Below, piece after piece: positions 36,950 through 44,822 of a stretch of DNA of 64,000 bases. The position numbers and the translations under genes were made by a program. The notes below the pieces were generated by a model. The model ran no database searches. It was not told the origin of the DNA and saw only the letters and a list, made by a program, of their open reading frames with translations. The DNA comes from Natronococcus sp. AD-5 (GTDB lineage Archaea; Halobacteriota; Halobacteria; Halobacteriales; Natrialbaceae), in assembly GCF_030734285.1 (NCBI RefSeq), contig NZ_CP132294.1, positions 1,984,001 through 2,048,000 of the forward strand, in the 5' to 3' direction. Each line of letters begins with the position of its first letter. The first letter of the stretch is position 1.

Positions 36950-37510
36950 GAGTAGACGTTCCTACTATCACCTCAGTAAGTTCCTCGTCAGCTTTTGTCT
37001 CGACTGGTCGATCACCCGTATAGCCGACGACCTGTCTGTGATCGACAGTCTTACAGCAGTACGCAGTATTGGCCTCGATAACTTTTCCACGCGGTGACGT
37101 AGTTGCCGTTTGCCGATGTGTCACCACCACGGCACGTCCACGTCGATCGTCGCTGGCTAGTCCGGCCGCAAGACGTACGGCGTGCCGACCTCAAGGAGGT
37201 ACATTTCACTGTCGCGAAGTCGGGAGTAATCGAGCGCATCGAGATCAACAACCTGTGTGACTTTCACCGAGTTATTCCGTAGCCGTAGTAACGCTGACCG
37301 CCGAGCTGAAGCCCGTCGAGTACTGTGTCTTCAAGCGGCATCACGTCGGGGTGTTCTTTCGGTGGTCGTCCAGCCGTCCCATGATGGTCTTGTAGGCTAA
37401 CACAGGCTGACAGTGCTGAGTACGGATGTCGTGGGGAACGTTTCGTCGGCGTGCGCATGGGACTGGCCGGTCAGTTTATGCGCATCATGGCGATATGCTT
37501 TACTTATCAT
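36950..37510 (-). pseudogene. csf3: Broken RAMP protein, Csf3 (Cas5)-like
   Basis: An ATG at 37508-37510 overlaps the stop of the RAMP gene by ATGA, so a third gene once followed. Its frame stops after 37 codons. Another frame gives VMPLEDTVLDGLQLGGQRYYGYGITR, whose GGQRYYGYG is a RAMP-type glycine-rich loop. One frame on, VKVTQVVDLDALDYSRLRDSEMYLLEVGTPYVLRPD is followed by TAG, then PATIDVDVPWW, TGA and HIGKRQLRHRVEKL. A further frame ends KTVDHRQVVGYTGDRPVETKAD. At least three frame changes and two stops show decay. Position after csf1-like and csf2-like genes suggests csf3; the sequence alone does not prove it. Confidence 0.5.
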
Positions 37511-38388
37511 ATGCCTTTACTCGATTGAGTGTTGATCCGTTCCTCGAGGGCAGCGCGGACAGCCGGTCGGTAGTCGTCGGCCCACCGGTCGTCCTTCCGA
37601 CTCATTGCGTCTGTTACGCCTTTTGCCCTATCGAAAATCCGATTGAGCTCAGTGTTGCTATACAGTGGATTCAGTAGGTCACAGTCGACGATTCCGGCCC
37701 CGAAGTTTCGGGCACCGCCGAGCTGGTGCATAAATTCAGTTTGATGTTCGTTGAGGTATTCGATGGCTTCACTCACCAATCCGAGAAACGCCGGTTTCGC
37801 CTCGCGAAACGAGAGGTGCCAGCAGCCGTCCAGATTGGCGACCGCATCCAGTTCGACGTTTCGCAACGGCTCACGGTCGTCTGCGGCGTTTCGGGAGACG
37901 ACGTTCCGGTTCAATCGGCGATAGTGGCCTTCAGCCTGCCCACGTGTGTAGTCGACGCTTGCCCGCACCGGGCTGAACCGGATCGGCCGCCGCATCAGTT
38001 TTCCTGGAGTCCCCTCAAAGCCGCCGAAGAGGTCGAAGACCACACAGCCGTCGTCTATCGTCTCGAGACAGCTGCCCTTCGGGTGGTAGCCGGCGTCGAG
38101 ATCACGCTCGTAGACGTCGTCCTTCCGAAAGTTCGCGTTTGCCTCACCAGGGTGACAGGCTGTCTCGCCGTGTTCGTGGACGACGCGTTCCATCCCGTGG
38201 CGCAGCCAGCCCGACAGCGGAAACGCGGGGATGATCCCGCCGATCTGGTTCTGCGGGTCGTCGGCGTCGTAGTTGGCGTTCGAGGCGTGGTGGCGGTCGG
38301 TGAGGATCGAATCACCGACGACCAGCAGGTCACACTCGAGGCGGACGTAGACATCCGTCAGATCGTCGGTCGCTGGCTGGGCACTCAT
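37507..38388 (-). CDS. csf2: RAMP-superfamily protein, Csf2 (type IV Cas7)-like
   Basis: The 293-residue protein starts at ATG 38388, overlapping the stop of the upstream gene by ATGA. It has a beta-rich start (DVYVRLECDLLVVGDSILT), the block IGGIIPAFPLSGWLRHGMERVV at about 50-70, which is the kind of assembly helix seen near the N-terminus of Cas7/Csf2 proteins, a central FDLFGGFEGTPGKLMRRPIRFSPVRAS, and the late glycine-rich GGARNFGAGIVDCDL typical of RAMPs. Cas7 subunits coat the crRNA in effector complexes. The frame is open further upstream to 38598, but this start is favoured by the overlap. Its position between a 4-Cys protein and another RAMP matches csf1-csf2-csf3. A different RAMP system remains possible. 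Confidence 0.6.
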   Translation of the reverse strand: MSAQPATDDLTDVYVRLECDLLVVGDSILTDRHHASNANYDADDPQNQIGGIIPAFPLSGWLRHGMERVVHEHGETACHPGEANANFRKDDVYERDLDAGYHPKGSCLETIDDGCVVFDLFGGFEGTPGKLMRRPIRFSPVRASVDYTRGQAEGHYRRLNRNVVSRNAADDREPLRNVELDAVANLDGCWHLSFREAKPAFLGLVSEAIEYLNEHQTEFMHQLGGARNFGAGIVDCDLLNPLYSNTELNRIFDRAKGVTDAMSRKDDRWADDYRPAVRAALEERINTQSSKGI

Positions 38389-38789
38389 GGCGGACAGCCC
38401 TCCGTCGGTGAACTGAACGCCCGGATCTCCAATTCGGTGAGACACAACCGATGGCTGCGCGACGTGGGCAGTGTGATCATTCCGAGGCGGCTGCCGGCGA
38501 GGACTTCGGTCGTGCCAAGCGTCGGCGACCGAATTCGGTTTGGCGCGCAGCCATGACAGAACACTCGTGGAACGTCCCATTGCACGGAGTCCGCACACCG
38601 GTACGCGTACGCGAACACAACGTCGGTCTCGTGGAGCGGTGTGCCACAGCCGCTGCAGAGGGCGGTGTGGAGGTCTGGACCGACCGGGTGGCCTTGCAAC
38701 ACCTGTATCGGCGTCGCGATAACAGCTGGGCCGTTCTCGAGCGTCTCGTTCATCTCGGCGAGATGCCGGTGGACGTCGTTAATGGACAT
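38385..38789 (-). CDS. csf1: Four-cysteine protein, Csf1-like
   Basis: The 134-residue protein has CSGCG at about residues 44-48 and CHGC at 79-82, framing FAYAYRCADSVQWDVPRVF: a treble-clef or zinc-ribbon-like fold. The remainder has no named motif; it ends with EIRAFSSPTEGCPP. Csf1 of type IV CRISPR systems is a small Cas8-like subunit with a four-Cys zinc finger, encoded just before csf2, which is the arrangement here. ATG 38789 is chosen because GGTGGGG lies a few bases upstream and the 49-aa gene ends across it; a longer start at 38864 would overlap that gene widely. It is shorter than bacterial Csf1, so part may be encoded by the 49-aa frame. Confidence 0.52.
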   Translation of the reverse strand: MSINDVHRHLAEMNETLENGPAVIATPIQVLQGHPVGPDLHTALCSGCGTPLHETDVVFAYAYRCADSVQWDVPRVFCHGCAPNRIRSPTLGTTEVLAGSRLGMITLPTSRSHRLCLTELEIRAFSSPTEGCPP

Positions 38790-38928
38790 CGGCCCCACCT
38801 TTCTCGCTACGCGACGATTTGAAACACGCCAAGCAGGACAGTCGATCCCCGGTCGGGCCGACACACCAGTCGTACTCGCACGATTCAGCAGCGTTGCGTT
38901 TTTCTACGGTCAAATTCGTAGTTAGCAT
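38779..38928 (-). CDS. 49-aa Cys-rich protein heading the Csf-like operon
   Basis: A short frame with ATG at 38928 and TAA at 38779-38781 contains CEYDWCVGPTGDRLSCLACF: two Cys separated by four residues, then a C-x2-C knuckle, a plausible zinc site. Its stop overlaps the next ATG by 11 bases (GATGTCCATTAA), implying coupled translation. Codon use is haloarchaeal. It is not a part of type IV systems that I know; it could be the detached N-terminal zinc knuckle of Csf1, or a separate small subunit. An AT-rich region with TATA-like elements lies upstream, so it is probably the first gene of the operon. Confidence 0.55.
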   Translation of the reverse strand: MLTTNLTVEKRNAAESCEYDWCVGPTGDRLSCLACFKSSRSEKGGADVH

Positions 38929-39144
38929 TGCTTCTCACACCTCGAGAAGCGCAGGCGGTGTCTCCAGCACCGTCTGATTCTGCTCAGAAATCCTGCGCTC
39001 CTACGGTTACTACTCTAGCGTCCAGTCCTATATAGTTTGCTTCTCAAACTTGTATTAGGAGTTTATATTAGGAGCTGACTGACCATGCCCGAATACCAAT
39101 CAAACAATAACAAGTATGTAATGCAAGTATAGAAAGCAATCAGT

Positions 39145-39387
39145 ATGGCACTATCCGATAGCGACTTGCGCGATGTCGATCGAGATCTACTGGAATATCT
39201 ACTTAAGGGACGTGTAACACCAGTCTACGCGCGCGAACGAATGGCCGATGAAGGCCAGAGAGAGGTAACAAGTACGTATCTTGGCCAACGGCTTCAACGA
39301 CTCGAGGAGCACGGTCACGTGCGTAATCTCTATGATACTGGATTATACGAACTCATCAACGATCCACGCGAGACTGAAAATAATTGA
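39145..39387 (+). CDS. Winged-helix regulator, PhiH1-repressor-like
   Basis: The 80-residue protein has a winged helix-turn-helix: DVDRDLLEYLLKGRVTPVYA, then STYLGQRLQRLEEHGHVRNL as recognition helix and YDTGLYELINDPRE as the wing. This LxxLEEHGHVxNLxxTGLYEL signature is that of the haloarchaeal PhiH1 phage repressor family. It is transcribed away from the Csf-like operon, with 216 bases between, and toward the terminase genes on the other strand. It could control either; the AT-rich gap (38929-39144) holds both promoters. Such regulators are typical of haloviruses and plasmids. Confidence 0.82.
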   Translation: MALSDSDLRDVDRDLLEYLLKGRVTPVYARERMADEGQREVTSTYLGQRLQRLEEHGHVRNLYDTGLYELINDPRETENN

Positions 39388-39444
39388 CGTAGCAAGGGGA
39401 CCCGACCGATAGCGACGACGGCCGGTGTCGCCGCTCGCGGGGCC

Positions 39445-40971
39445 TTACGTGCTGGAGGGACCCATCACGGCGTAGCGTAGGGCGTCGAGACAGTGGTCGT
39501 TGGCGCCCGGCGCGCCGACATCCTCCTCGGTGTAGCTGAGGAACTCCAGGATCAGAGGCCGACAGCGCTCCGAGACCAACAGCCTGACCGCCGACTCGTC
39601 AGTGTTGTCTGACTCGTCGGCGTCGTCCGACTCGTCGGGGGCGTCATCCCGTCTGGGCGGTCTCGAGCGAGACCGTGGGGGAGCGCGAAGGCCCATGAAC
39701 GGCCGCCGCACCGTTCGCTTTTTCGGCGTCGGCGCGACAGACAGGTTGCCGTCGGGCTCGAGGCGCTTGCGCACCTCGGCGATCCCGGCGTCGATGTTCT
39801 TCGTCGCCTTCTCGACGTGGTAGCCCGCCCGCTCGAGTCTATCGATGTGGGCGGGGTCGTGATCGCAGTAGATCGTCCCCGTCGGGCGGTCCTCGAGCCA
39901 GTCGCGCACATCCTCGGTGTGGCTCTCGGTCTCGTAGAACACGTCGAGGACGACGAGCTGGTCGAGCGACGTCTTGCCGAGTTCGAGGACGACGCCCGGA
40001 TTCTTCCAGCCGACGTCGTGGCCGTAGAGCCGCCAGCGCTCGTCGACGCGGGCGACAGCCTCGGCGTGGGGGATGACGTGGGTCTCGCGGCTGAAGTCGG
40101 CGTACACCAGTCCCGTGGGGGCGGCAAAGCCGCCGTGGAGCGCCTGCTCCTCACGCTGAGTGTCGCTGTACTGCCGTTTGAACCGCTCGAGGACGTCGTC
40201 CTCGAGATACGGGTTGTCGAGCGTCGAGGCCCGCACCAGTTCGATCTCGAGATCGAGCGGCTCGCCGGTCGAATCCTGGCGCTTGACGAGGATCTCATAG
40301 GCCTCGTTGAAGCCGTTGCCCGTCAACGTCCAACACCGGACCTTCGGCCCGGCGACGCCGCGGAGCCGCGAGCCCTCCATCGCGAGGAGCTTGTGGAGGT
40401 CGGCCTGGTACTGGCTGGGTTCGTCGAGCCAGACCCCGCCGAACTCCGCGCCGGCGTACCGATCCCACTTGTCGGCCGAGCCGAGGACGATCACCGTCCC
40501 GTTCGTGAGCGTGAGTTCCCGGTCGGCCTTGGTGTAGTCGGCGACCAGCGGACTCCGTTCGGGGTCGGTGGCTGTGCTCTCGCCCGGGAGCTGGGCGAAC
40601 AGCTTCGTGAACGTCGAGCCCATGGCTTCTGTGAACGTCTTTCCCATCGCCAGGAAGCGGCTCCCGGGGGTGGTCAGCGCCTGGGCGAGCAGCCAGCGGG
40701 CGCCCAGTACGCTCTTGCCGGTGCCGTAGCCGCCGAGGAAGCCGACGATGTCGGCGTTGCCGCTGTTGAGCGCGGTGAGACACTCGCGCTGGGCGGCCCA
40801 GATGTCGTAGTAGAGTGTCTCCGTCTCCGGATCGTACTCTATTCCCGTCGGCCGCTCGTCGGGGGCAGCCTCGCGCCACTCGACGGTGAGGTTCGTCGGC
40901 GCGTCAGCGGGTTGTTCGCGTTTGAGTTCTTCAAGGAGGCGTTCGATCTCGCGTTTGGTGGGGTTGGTCAT
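39445..40971 (-). CDS. Phage terminase large subunit
   Basis: The 508-residue protein has an N-terminal ATPase with Walker A FLGGYGTGKSVLGARWLL (about residue 82), a coupling GKTFTEAMGSTF, Walker B-like GGVWLDEPSQYQADL and WTLTGNGFNEAYEI. A C-terminal nuclease-like domain follows with YGHDVGWKNPGVVLELG, TIYCDHDPAHIDRLERAGYHV and NDHCLDALRYAVMG. An acidic repeat insert (DESDDADESDNTDES) lies near residue 450. Terminases cut and pump phage DNA into the capsid. ATG 40971 overlaps the stop of the small gene by ATGA. No portal, capsid or other packaging gene is present, so this is a fragment of a provirus or a captured gene pair. Confidence 0.88.
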   Translation of the reverse strand: MTNPTKREIERLLEELKREQPADAPTNLTVEWREAAPDERPTGIEYDPETETLYYDIWAAQRECLTALNSGNADIVGFLGGYGTGKSVLGARWLLAQALTTPGSRFLAMGKTFTEAMGSTFTKLFAQLPGESTATDPERSPLVADYTKADRELTLTNGTVIVLGSADKWDRYAGAEFGGVWLDEPSQYQADLHKLLAMEGSRLRGVAGPKVRCWTLTGNGFNEAYEILVKRQDSTGEPLDLEIELVRASTLDNPYLEDDVLERFKRQYSDTQREEQALHGGFAAPTGLVYADFSRETHVIPHAEAVARVDERWRLYGHDVGWKNPGVVLELGKTSLDQLVVLDVFYETESHTEDVRDWLEDRPTGTIYCDHDPAHIDRLERAGYHVEKATKNIDAGIAEVRKRLEPDGNLSVAPTPKKRTVRRPFMGLRAPPRSRSRPPRRDDAPDESDDADESDNTDESAVRLLVSERCRPLILEFLSYTEEDVGAPGANDHCLDALRYAVMGPSST

Positions 40972-41303
40972 CGGGAACCACCGTCCTCGGCTTGCAGCAG
41001 CTCGAGCTCTTCGGCCATCTCGTCGAGATCCTCGTCTTTGAGCAGCTTGCGGTACTGGCCGGCGAGGTAGCCCAGCGCGCGGATCCATTTGATCTGGAGC
41101 TCCTGGACATCTGGGCTCTCGGCCTCGGCGGTCTCGATCCGCTCGTGGGTGAGCTCGATCGTGGCGGCGAAGCGGTCAAGCACTTCGTCTCTGTCTGTGC
41201 GGGGGTTGCATTTCGGTCTGGCATGTGTGGAGGGCGAAGCTACCGACAGTGCGCCACACGACAGATCGTCGGTAAACGGCTGCTCGCGTCCGTTGTGGTG
41301 CAC
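40968..41303 (-). CDS. Small helical protein upstream of the terminase (terminase small-subunit-like)
   Basis: Up to 111 residues. The convincing part is the last 75: DEVLDRFAATIELTHERIETAEAESPDV then IKWIRALGYLAGQYRKLLKDEDLDEMAEELELL, a two-helix coiled-coil-like fold. Its TGA overlaps the terminase ATG by 4 bases, so the genes are coupled. Small coiled-coil proteins in this position often act as terminase small subunits that recognise the packaging site. The N-terminal 35 residues up to the ATG at 41303 look less coding-like, so the true start may be an internal GTG or TTG. The DNA-binding HTH expected of classic small subunits is not visible. Confidence 0.6.
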   Translation of the reverse strand: MHHNGREQPFTDDLSCGALSVASPSTHARPKCNPRTDRDEVLDRFAATIELTHERIETAEAESPDVQELQIKWIRALGYLAGQYRKLLKDEDLDEMAEELELLQAEDGGSR

Positions 41304-41661
41304 CTTCCGGCGGACTTCTATGGCTCGATAGGGAGTGATGCCGGTATAAATTGCCAGGTCCGACGCCTATCGTAGCTCATAGAGCGCATTAAAATGGCGT
41401 ATATTGGGCAGCTAGCGTCCCTGTCGGGTATTTTGTGCTATTTTCGGACAACGATCCTGTTTCGAGGTCGGTACGGCCCTCGAGACGGCCCTCGATGACC
41501 TGTGGAATGTGGTCGAGATCGGCGCGCAGCACTACCTGACTTCAGTCGCTGCTCTCTTGAGACAGCAAGCACAGTGAGGTGTGAAGCATCGTCGTTTCTC
41601 TCGGCAGTAGTCAGACACTTTCTCCGTTATCTCGCAATAGGTGCGCTCGTGTCGGAGCAAG
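41304..41661. other. Intergenic region between terminase operon and orc1
   Basis: No credible frame was found. A GGTATAAATTG element near 41342 and AT-rich bases around 41390-41410 could belong to a promoter. The part next to 41661 lies 3' of the orc1 gene. I see no origin-type repeat here. Confidence 0.35.
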
Positions 41662-42850
41662 TCAGCTGTCGGGCTGGAGGTCGTCCATCCACGTCGGCTC
41701 GAACGTCGTCTCGATCTGTTTGACCCGGCCGTCGCGACCTTTGGCGTCGATCCAGGTCTCGACGAGGCCCATCGTCTCGAGGTTGCGCACGACCTCCCGG
41801 ATCGCGCGCCAGCCGAGCCGGTAGCGGTCGCTGACCGCCTCGCTCTGGAGCAGTTCGTGGATCCGGTCGGTCGTCACCGGCTGGTCGACCGTCCCGGTCC
41901 GCCGGTTCCGCCGGGCCGTGATCGCGACGAGCACGCCGATATGGGAGGCCGGCAGCCGGTGCACTTTCTCGAGGAACGCCGCCTTCTCGGTCCTCTCGAG
42001 GTTCGCCTCAATGCAGTCGTCGGTGAGCCGATCGAGACCCTGCTCACTAGCGGTCTCGCCGGCCTGGCGAAAGAGGGTGAGCGCCTTCCGGGCGTCGCCC
42101 CACCGCCGGGCCGCCTCGCGGACAGCGTCGTCGAACACACTGGCGGGCACCGCGTCCTTACAAAAGGCCCGGTCCACCCGCGGTTCAAGGATCGCGTCCA
42201 GTTCGGCCTCGCCGTAGGGCTGGAAGAAGACGGCCTCGTCGCTCATCGCGCTCTCGACGCGGCTATCGAGGCGGAGGTCGACCTCGAGCAGTTCGTTGCT
42301 GACGAGCCACACCGACAGCGAGATGTCGCGGGCGAGTTTGCCCTCGCCGCGCAGCAGCCGGTAGAAGAACTCGCTGGGGTCGTAGTTGGTATCCTGCTGG
42401 ACGTGGTCGATCTCGTCGAGCAACAGGACGGTCCAGTCGGGGTAGGCCTCGAGTGCCGTCCAGATGCCCGCGAAGACGCCATCCAATCCCTCGTAGGCGC
42501 CCTTCTTCTCGCCTGCCAGTTCGAAGAGGATCTCGTTGGCGGCGCTGAACAGCGTGCGGCACTCTTTCAGGTTCACGTACTCGGCGGCGACCCGGTCGTG
42601 GCGGGCGGCAAATTCCCGGCAGACACGTCTGGTGGTGAGGGTCTTCCCGGTGCCCGGCGGCCCGTAGATCGACACGGCTGGCGGCAGATATCCCTCATGA
42701 ACGCCGTTCAAAATCGTGGCGAGTCCGCGTTCTTGCTCCTCGCGGGCGTGACTTCTCGTCTGGTTCGGCGAGCGGGTCGAGCGCGCCCTTGTCGGCGAAA
42801 AGATTGTCGTCGGGCGCCGTTTCGTCGAAGAGGTCGTCGTACGTGCTCAT
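41662..42850 (-). pseudogene. Orc1/Cdc6 replication initiator with a frameshift near the N-terminus
   Basis: The main frame (from about 42745 to TGA at 41662) contains the AAA+ ATPase: LPPAVSIYGPPGTGKTLTTR (Walker A), WTVLLLDEIDHVQQDTNYDP (Walker B), sensor VWLVSNELL, and a C-terminal winged helix (VTTDRIHELLQ, YRLGWRAIREVVRNLETMGL). The true N-terminus lies in another frame from ATG 42850: MSTYDDLFDETAPDDNLFAD then GALDPLAEPDE, the usual start of haloarchaeal Orc1. Between them GAGAAGTCACGCC is out of phase by one base with CGCGAGGAGCAAGAA (REEQE). A one-base change would restore the gene, so it is either a recent mutation or a read error. It likely served the plasmid or provirus now integrated here. 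Confidence 0.8.
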
Positions 42851-43336
42851 ACGATCGCGATCACCGGTGGTAGTGGCATAGCCATAATGAACATATCACA
42901 CACGGAGTCCGGTCGAAGATAACGCTTGTTCCAGGCTGGCCGCTCGAGGACTATCCAGTACTACGTCGATGCGATCGGTCCTCGACTTCTAGGTCTGCTC
43001 GCGATGGTTCGACCGGGGAAGCGATTGCAGTCAGGCCCCCGCTGATCGCCGGGGACACTTTCGAATCACTGGCCGCAGTGGTGAGGTACCAGACATTATA
43101 GTTAATATATCATTTCTACTCCGTTTTAATATTCGATATATATATATATTCTGGAATCTACGTATCGAAATTATTTATAAAACCGTGAAGTCTCAGCCGC
43201 CCTCCAGATCTGGAGCCGTCCAACTGAGTATACTGCTGGCCACATTTACTAAACAATATCCTGTGTATCGGGAAACAGTCTGTATGCTGTTCTATACCAC
43301 CGAAGATTTTATCTCTAACGTCGAACAATCGTGGAT
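42851..43336. other. Region upstream of orc1 and of the dehydrogenase gene
   Basis: The 486 bases contain an AT-rich half (43090-43180) with an AT repeat and a GC-rich half. Haloarchaeal origins often sit upstream of orc1, but I could not find a clear ORB repeat. The promoter of the plus-strand gene at 43337 must lie in the right part. Confidence 0.4.
43136..43149. repeat. (AT)7 microsatellite
   Basis: Seven AT units within an AT-rich block, between the Orc1 module and the catabolic region. Confidence 0.85.
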
Positions 43337-44818
43337 ATGGTCGAACTTGAGTCGATCAGTCAGAGCGGCATAATACGCAATTACGTCGACGGCACGTGGC
43401 GAGATGTCACGGGCGACGACGAGTTGACGACCGTGAACCCGGCGACGAACGAAGAACTGGCAACGGTGCCGTTCAGTTCCGAGGCCGACGTCGACGAAGC
43501 GGTTCGCGCCGGAAACAGAGCGTTCGAAGAGTGGTCGAACCGTCCCGTTGAGGAACGAATTCAGCCGCTGTTCCGGCTGAAGACGCTGCTCGAGGAGCAT
43601 CAGGAGGAACTCGCCGAAATCCTCGTCCAGGACCACGGAAAAACGCTCGCCGAAGCTCGCGGTGAACTCCGCCGCGGGATCGAGAACGTCGAAGTCGCGT
43701 GTGGCATCCCGTCGATGATGCAAGGCGGCACGCTGCTGAACGCCGCGCCAGAGATAGACGAGAGCGCCGTTCGCAAACCACTCGGGACGTTCGCGGCGAT
43801 CACCCCGTTCAACTTCCCCGGTATGATCCCGCTCTGGTTCCTCCCGTACGCGGTTGCGACGGGGAACAGTTTCATCCTCAAACCCAGCGAACAGGATCCG
43901 TTGGTCCCCCAGCGGCTGTTCGAACTCATCGACGAGGCCGGCTTCCCCGATGGTGTCGTCCAACTGGTCAACGGCGGCAAAGATACCGTCAACGCCTTGA
44001 TCGACCACGATGGCATCGAGGGAATCTCGTTCGTCGGATCGACGCCGATCGCAAAACTCGTCTACGAACACGCCGCCGAGAACGGGAAACGCGTTCAGGC
44101 ACAAGGGGGGGCAAAGAATCACATCGTCGTTACGGAAACTGCCGACCTCGAATTCGCCGCCGAGAAGACGGTATCTTCGGCGTGTGCCTGTGCCGGCGAG
44201 CGGTGTCTCGCCAACGACGTCGTGCTGATCGAAGAATCCGTCTACGAGGAATTCGTCGATCTCGTCGTCGCCGAGGCTGAAGCGCAGGTCGTCGGAGATG
44301 GGCTGGACGAGAAGACGGATATTGGAGCACTCATCAGTGAGGATCACGAGACGAACGTCCGGAACCACATCCAGACTGGCATCGAAGAAGGAGCGACGGT
44401 CCTGCGGGACGGTCGCGACGTGACCGTCGAGGACTACGAGGACGGGAACTTCTTGGGGCCGACCGTGTTCGGCGACGTCACCGAAGACATGGTGATCTCG
44501 CAGGAGGAGATCTTCGGCCCGGTGCTCGCACTTGATTCGGTCGCGTCGGTCGACGACGCGATCGACCGGATGAACGCCAGCCGCTTCGGGAACGCAGCGA
44601 GCCTGTTTACCGGCCGCGGTGCCGACGCCCGCAAATTCCGTCACGAAGCCGAGATCGGCAACATCGGCGTCAACGTCGGGACCTCCGCGCCGATGGCGTT
44701 CTTCCACTTCGGCGGCTGGAAGGACTCGTTCTTCGGCGATCTGCACGCCCAGGGGGAGGACATGATCCAGTTCTATACGGACAAGGCAATCTATATCGAA
44801 CGCTGGCCGGAGGCCTGA
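43337..44818 (+). CDS. mmsA: CoA-acylating (methyl)malonate-semialdehyde dehydrogenase
   Basis: The 493-residue aldehyde dehydrogenase belongs to the MmsA branch: GIPSMMQGGTLLNAAPEIDE (residues 123-142), TPFNFPGMIPLWFLPYAVATG (156-176), VGSTPIAKLVY and the catalytic-Cys region CACAGERCLAND (Cys290). The general-base Glu of ordinary ALDHs is replaced in LVYEHAAENGKRVQAQGGAKN, as in CoA-dependent members. It converts malonate or methylmalonate semialdehyde to acetyl- or propionyl-CoA with NAD and CoA. ATG 43337 is preferred over GTG 43331. The aminotransferase gene begins 4 bases after the stop, so both form an operon for beta-amino-acid or valine/pyrimidine-type catabolism. Confidence 0.9.
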   Translation: MVELESISQSGIIRNYVDGTWRDVTGDDELTTVNPATNEELATVPFSSEADVDEAVRAGNRAFEEWSNRPVEERIQPLFRLKTLLEEHQEELAEILVQDHGKTLAEARGELRRGIENVEVACGIPSMMQGGTLLNAAPEIDESAVRKPLGTFAAITPFNFPGMIPLWFLPYAVATGNSFILKPSEQDPLVPQRLFELIDEAGFPDGVVQLVNGGKDTVNALIDHDGIEGISFVGSTPIAKLVYEHAAENGKRVQAQGGAKNHIVVTETADLEFAAEKTVSSACACAGERCLANDVVLIEESVYEEFVDLVVAEAEAQVVGDGLDEKTDIGALISEDHETNVRNHIQTGIEEGATVLRDGRDVTVEDYEDGNFLGPTVFGDVTEDMVISQEEIFGPVLALDSVASVDDAIDRMNASRFGNAASLFTGRGADARKFRHEAEIGNIGVNVGTSAPMAFFHFGGWKDSFFGDLHAQGEDMIQFYTDKAIYIERWPEA

Positions 44819-44822
44819 ACCG

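Noticed and set aside
36494-39144. Search for a CRISPR array next to the Csf-like genes
   Set aside because: No regularly spaced direct repeats are present; only microsatellites and isolated short repeats were seen.
39817-41070. Long plus-strand frame (417 codons) opposite the terminase
   Set aside because: Antisense shadow of the terminase gene, which has Walker and nuclease motifs.
42851-43336. Replication origin with ORB repeats upstream of orc1
   Set aside because: Only an AT-rich block and a microsatellite are visible; no repeated ORB-like element was found.
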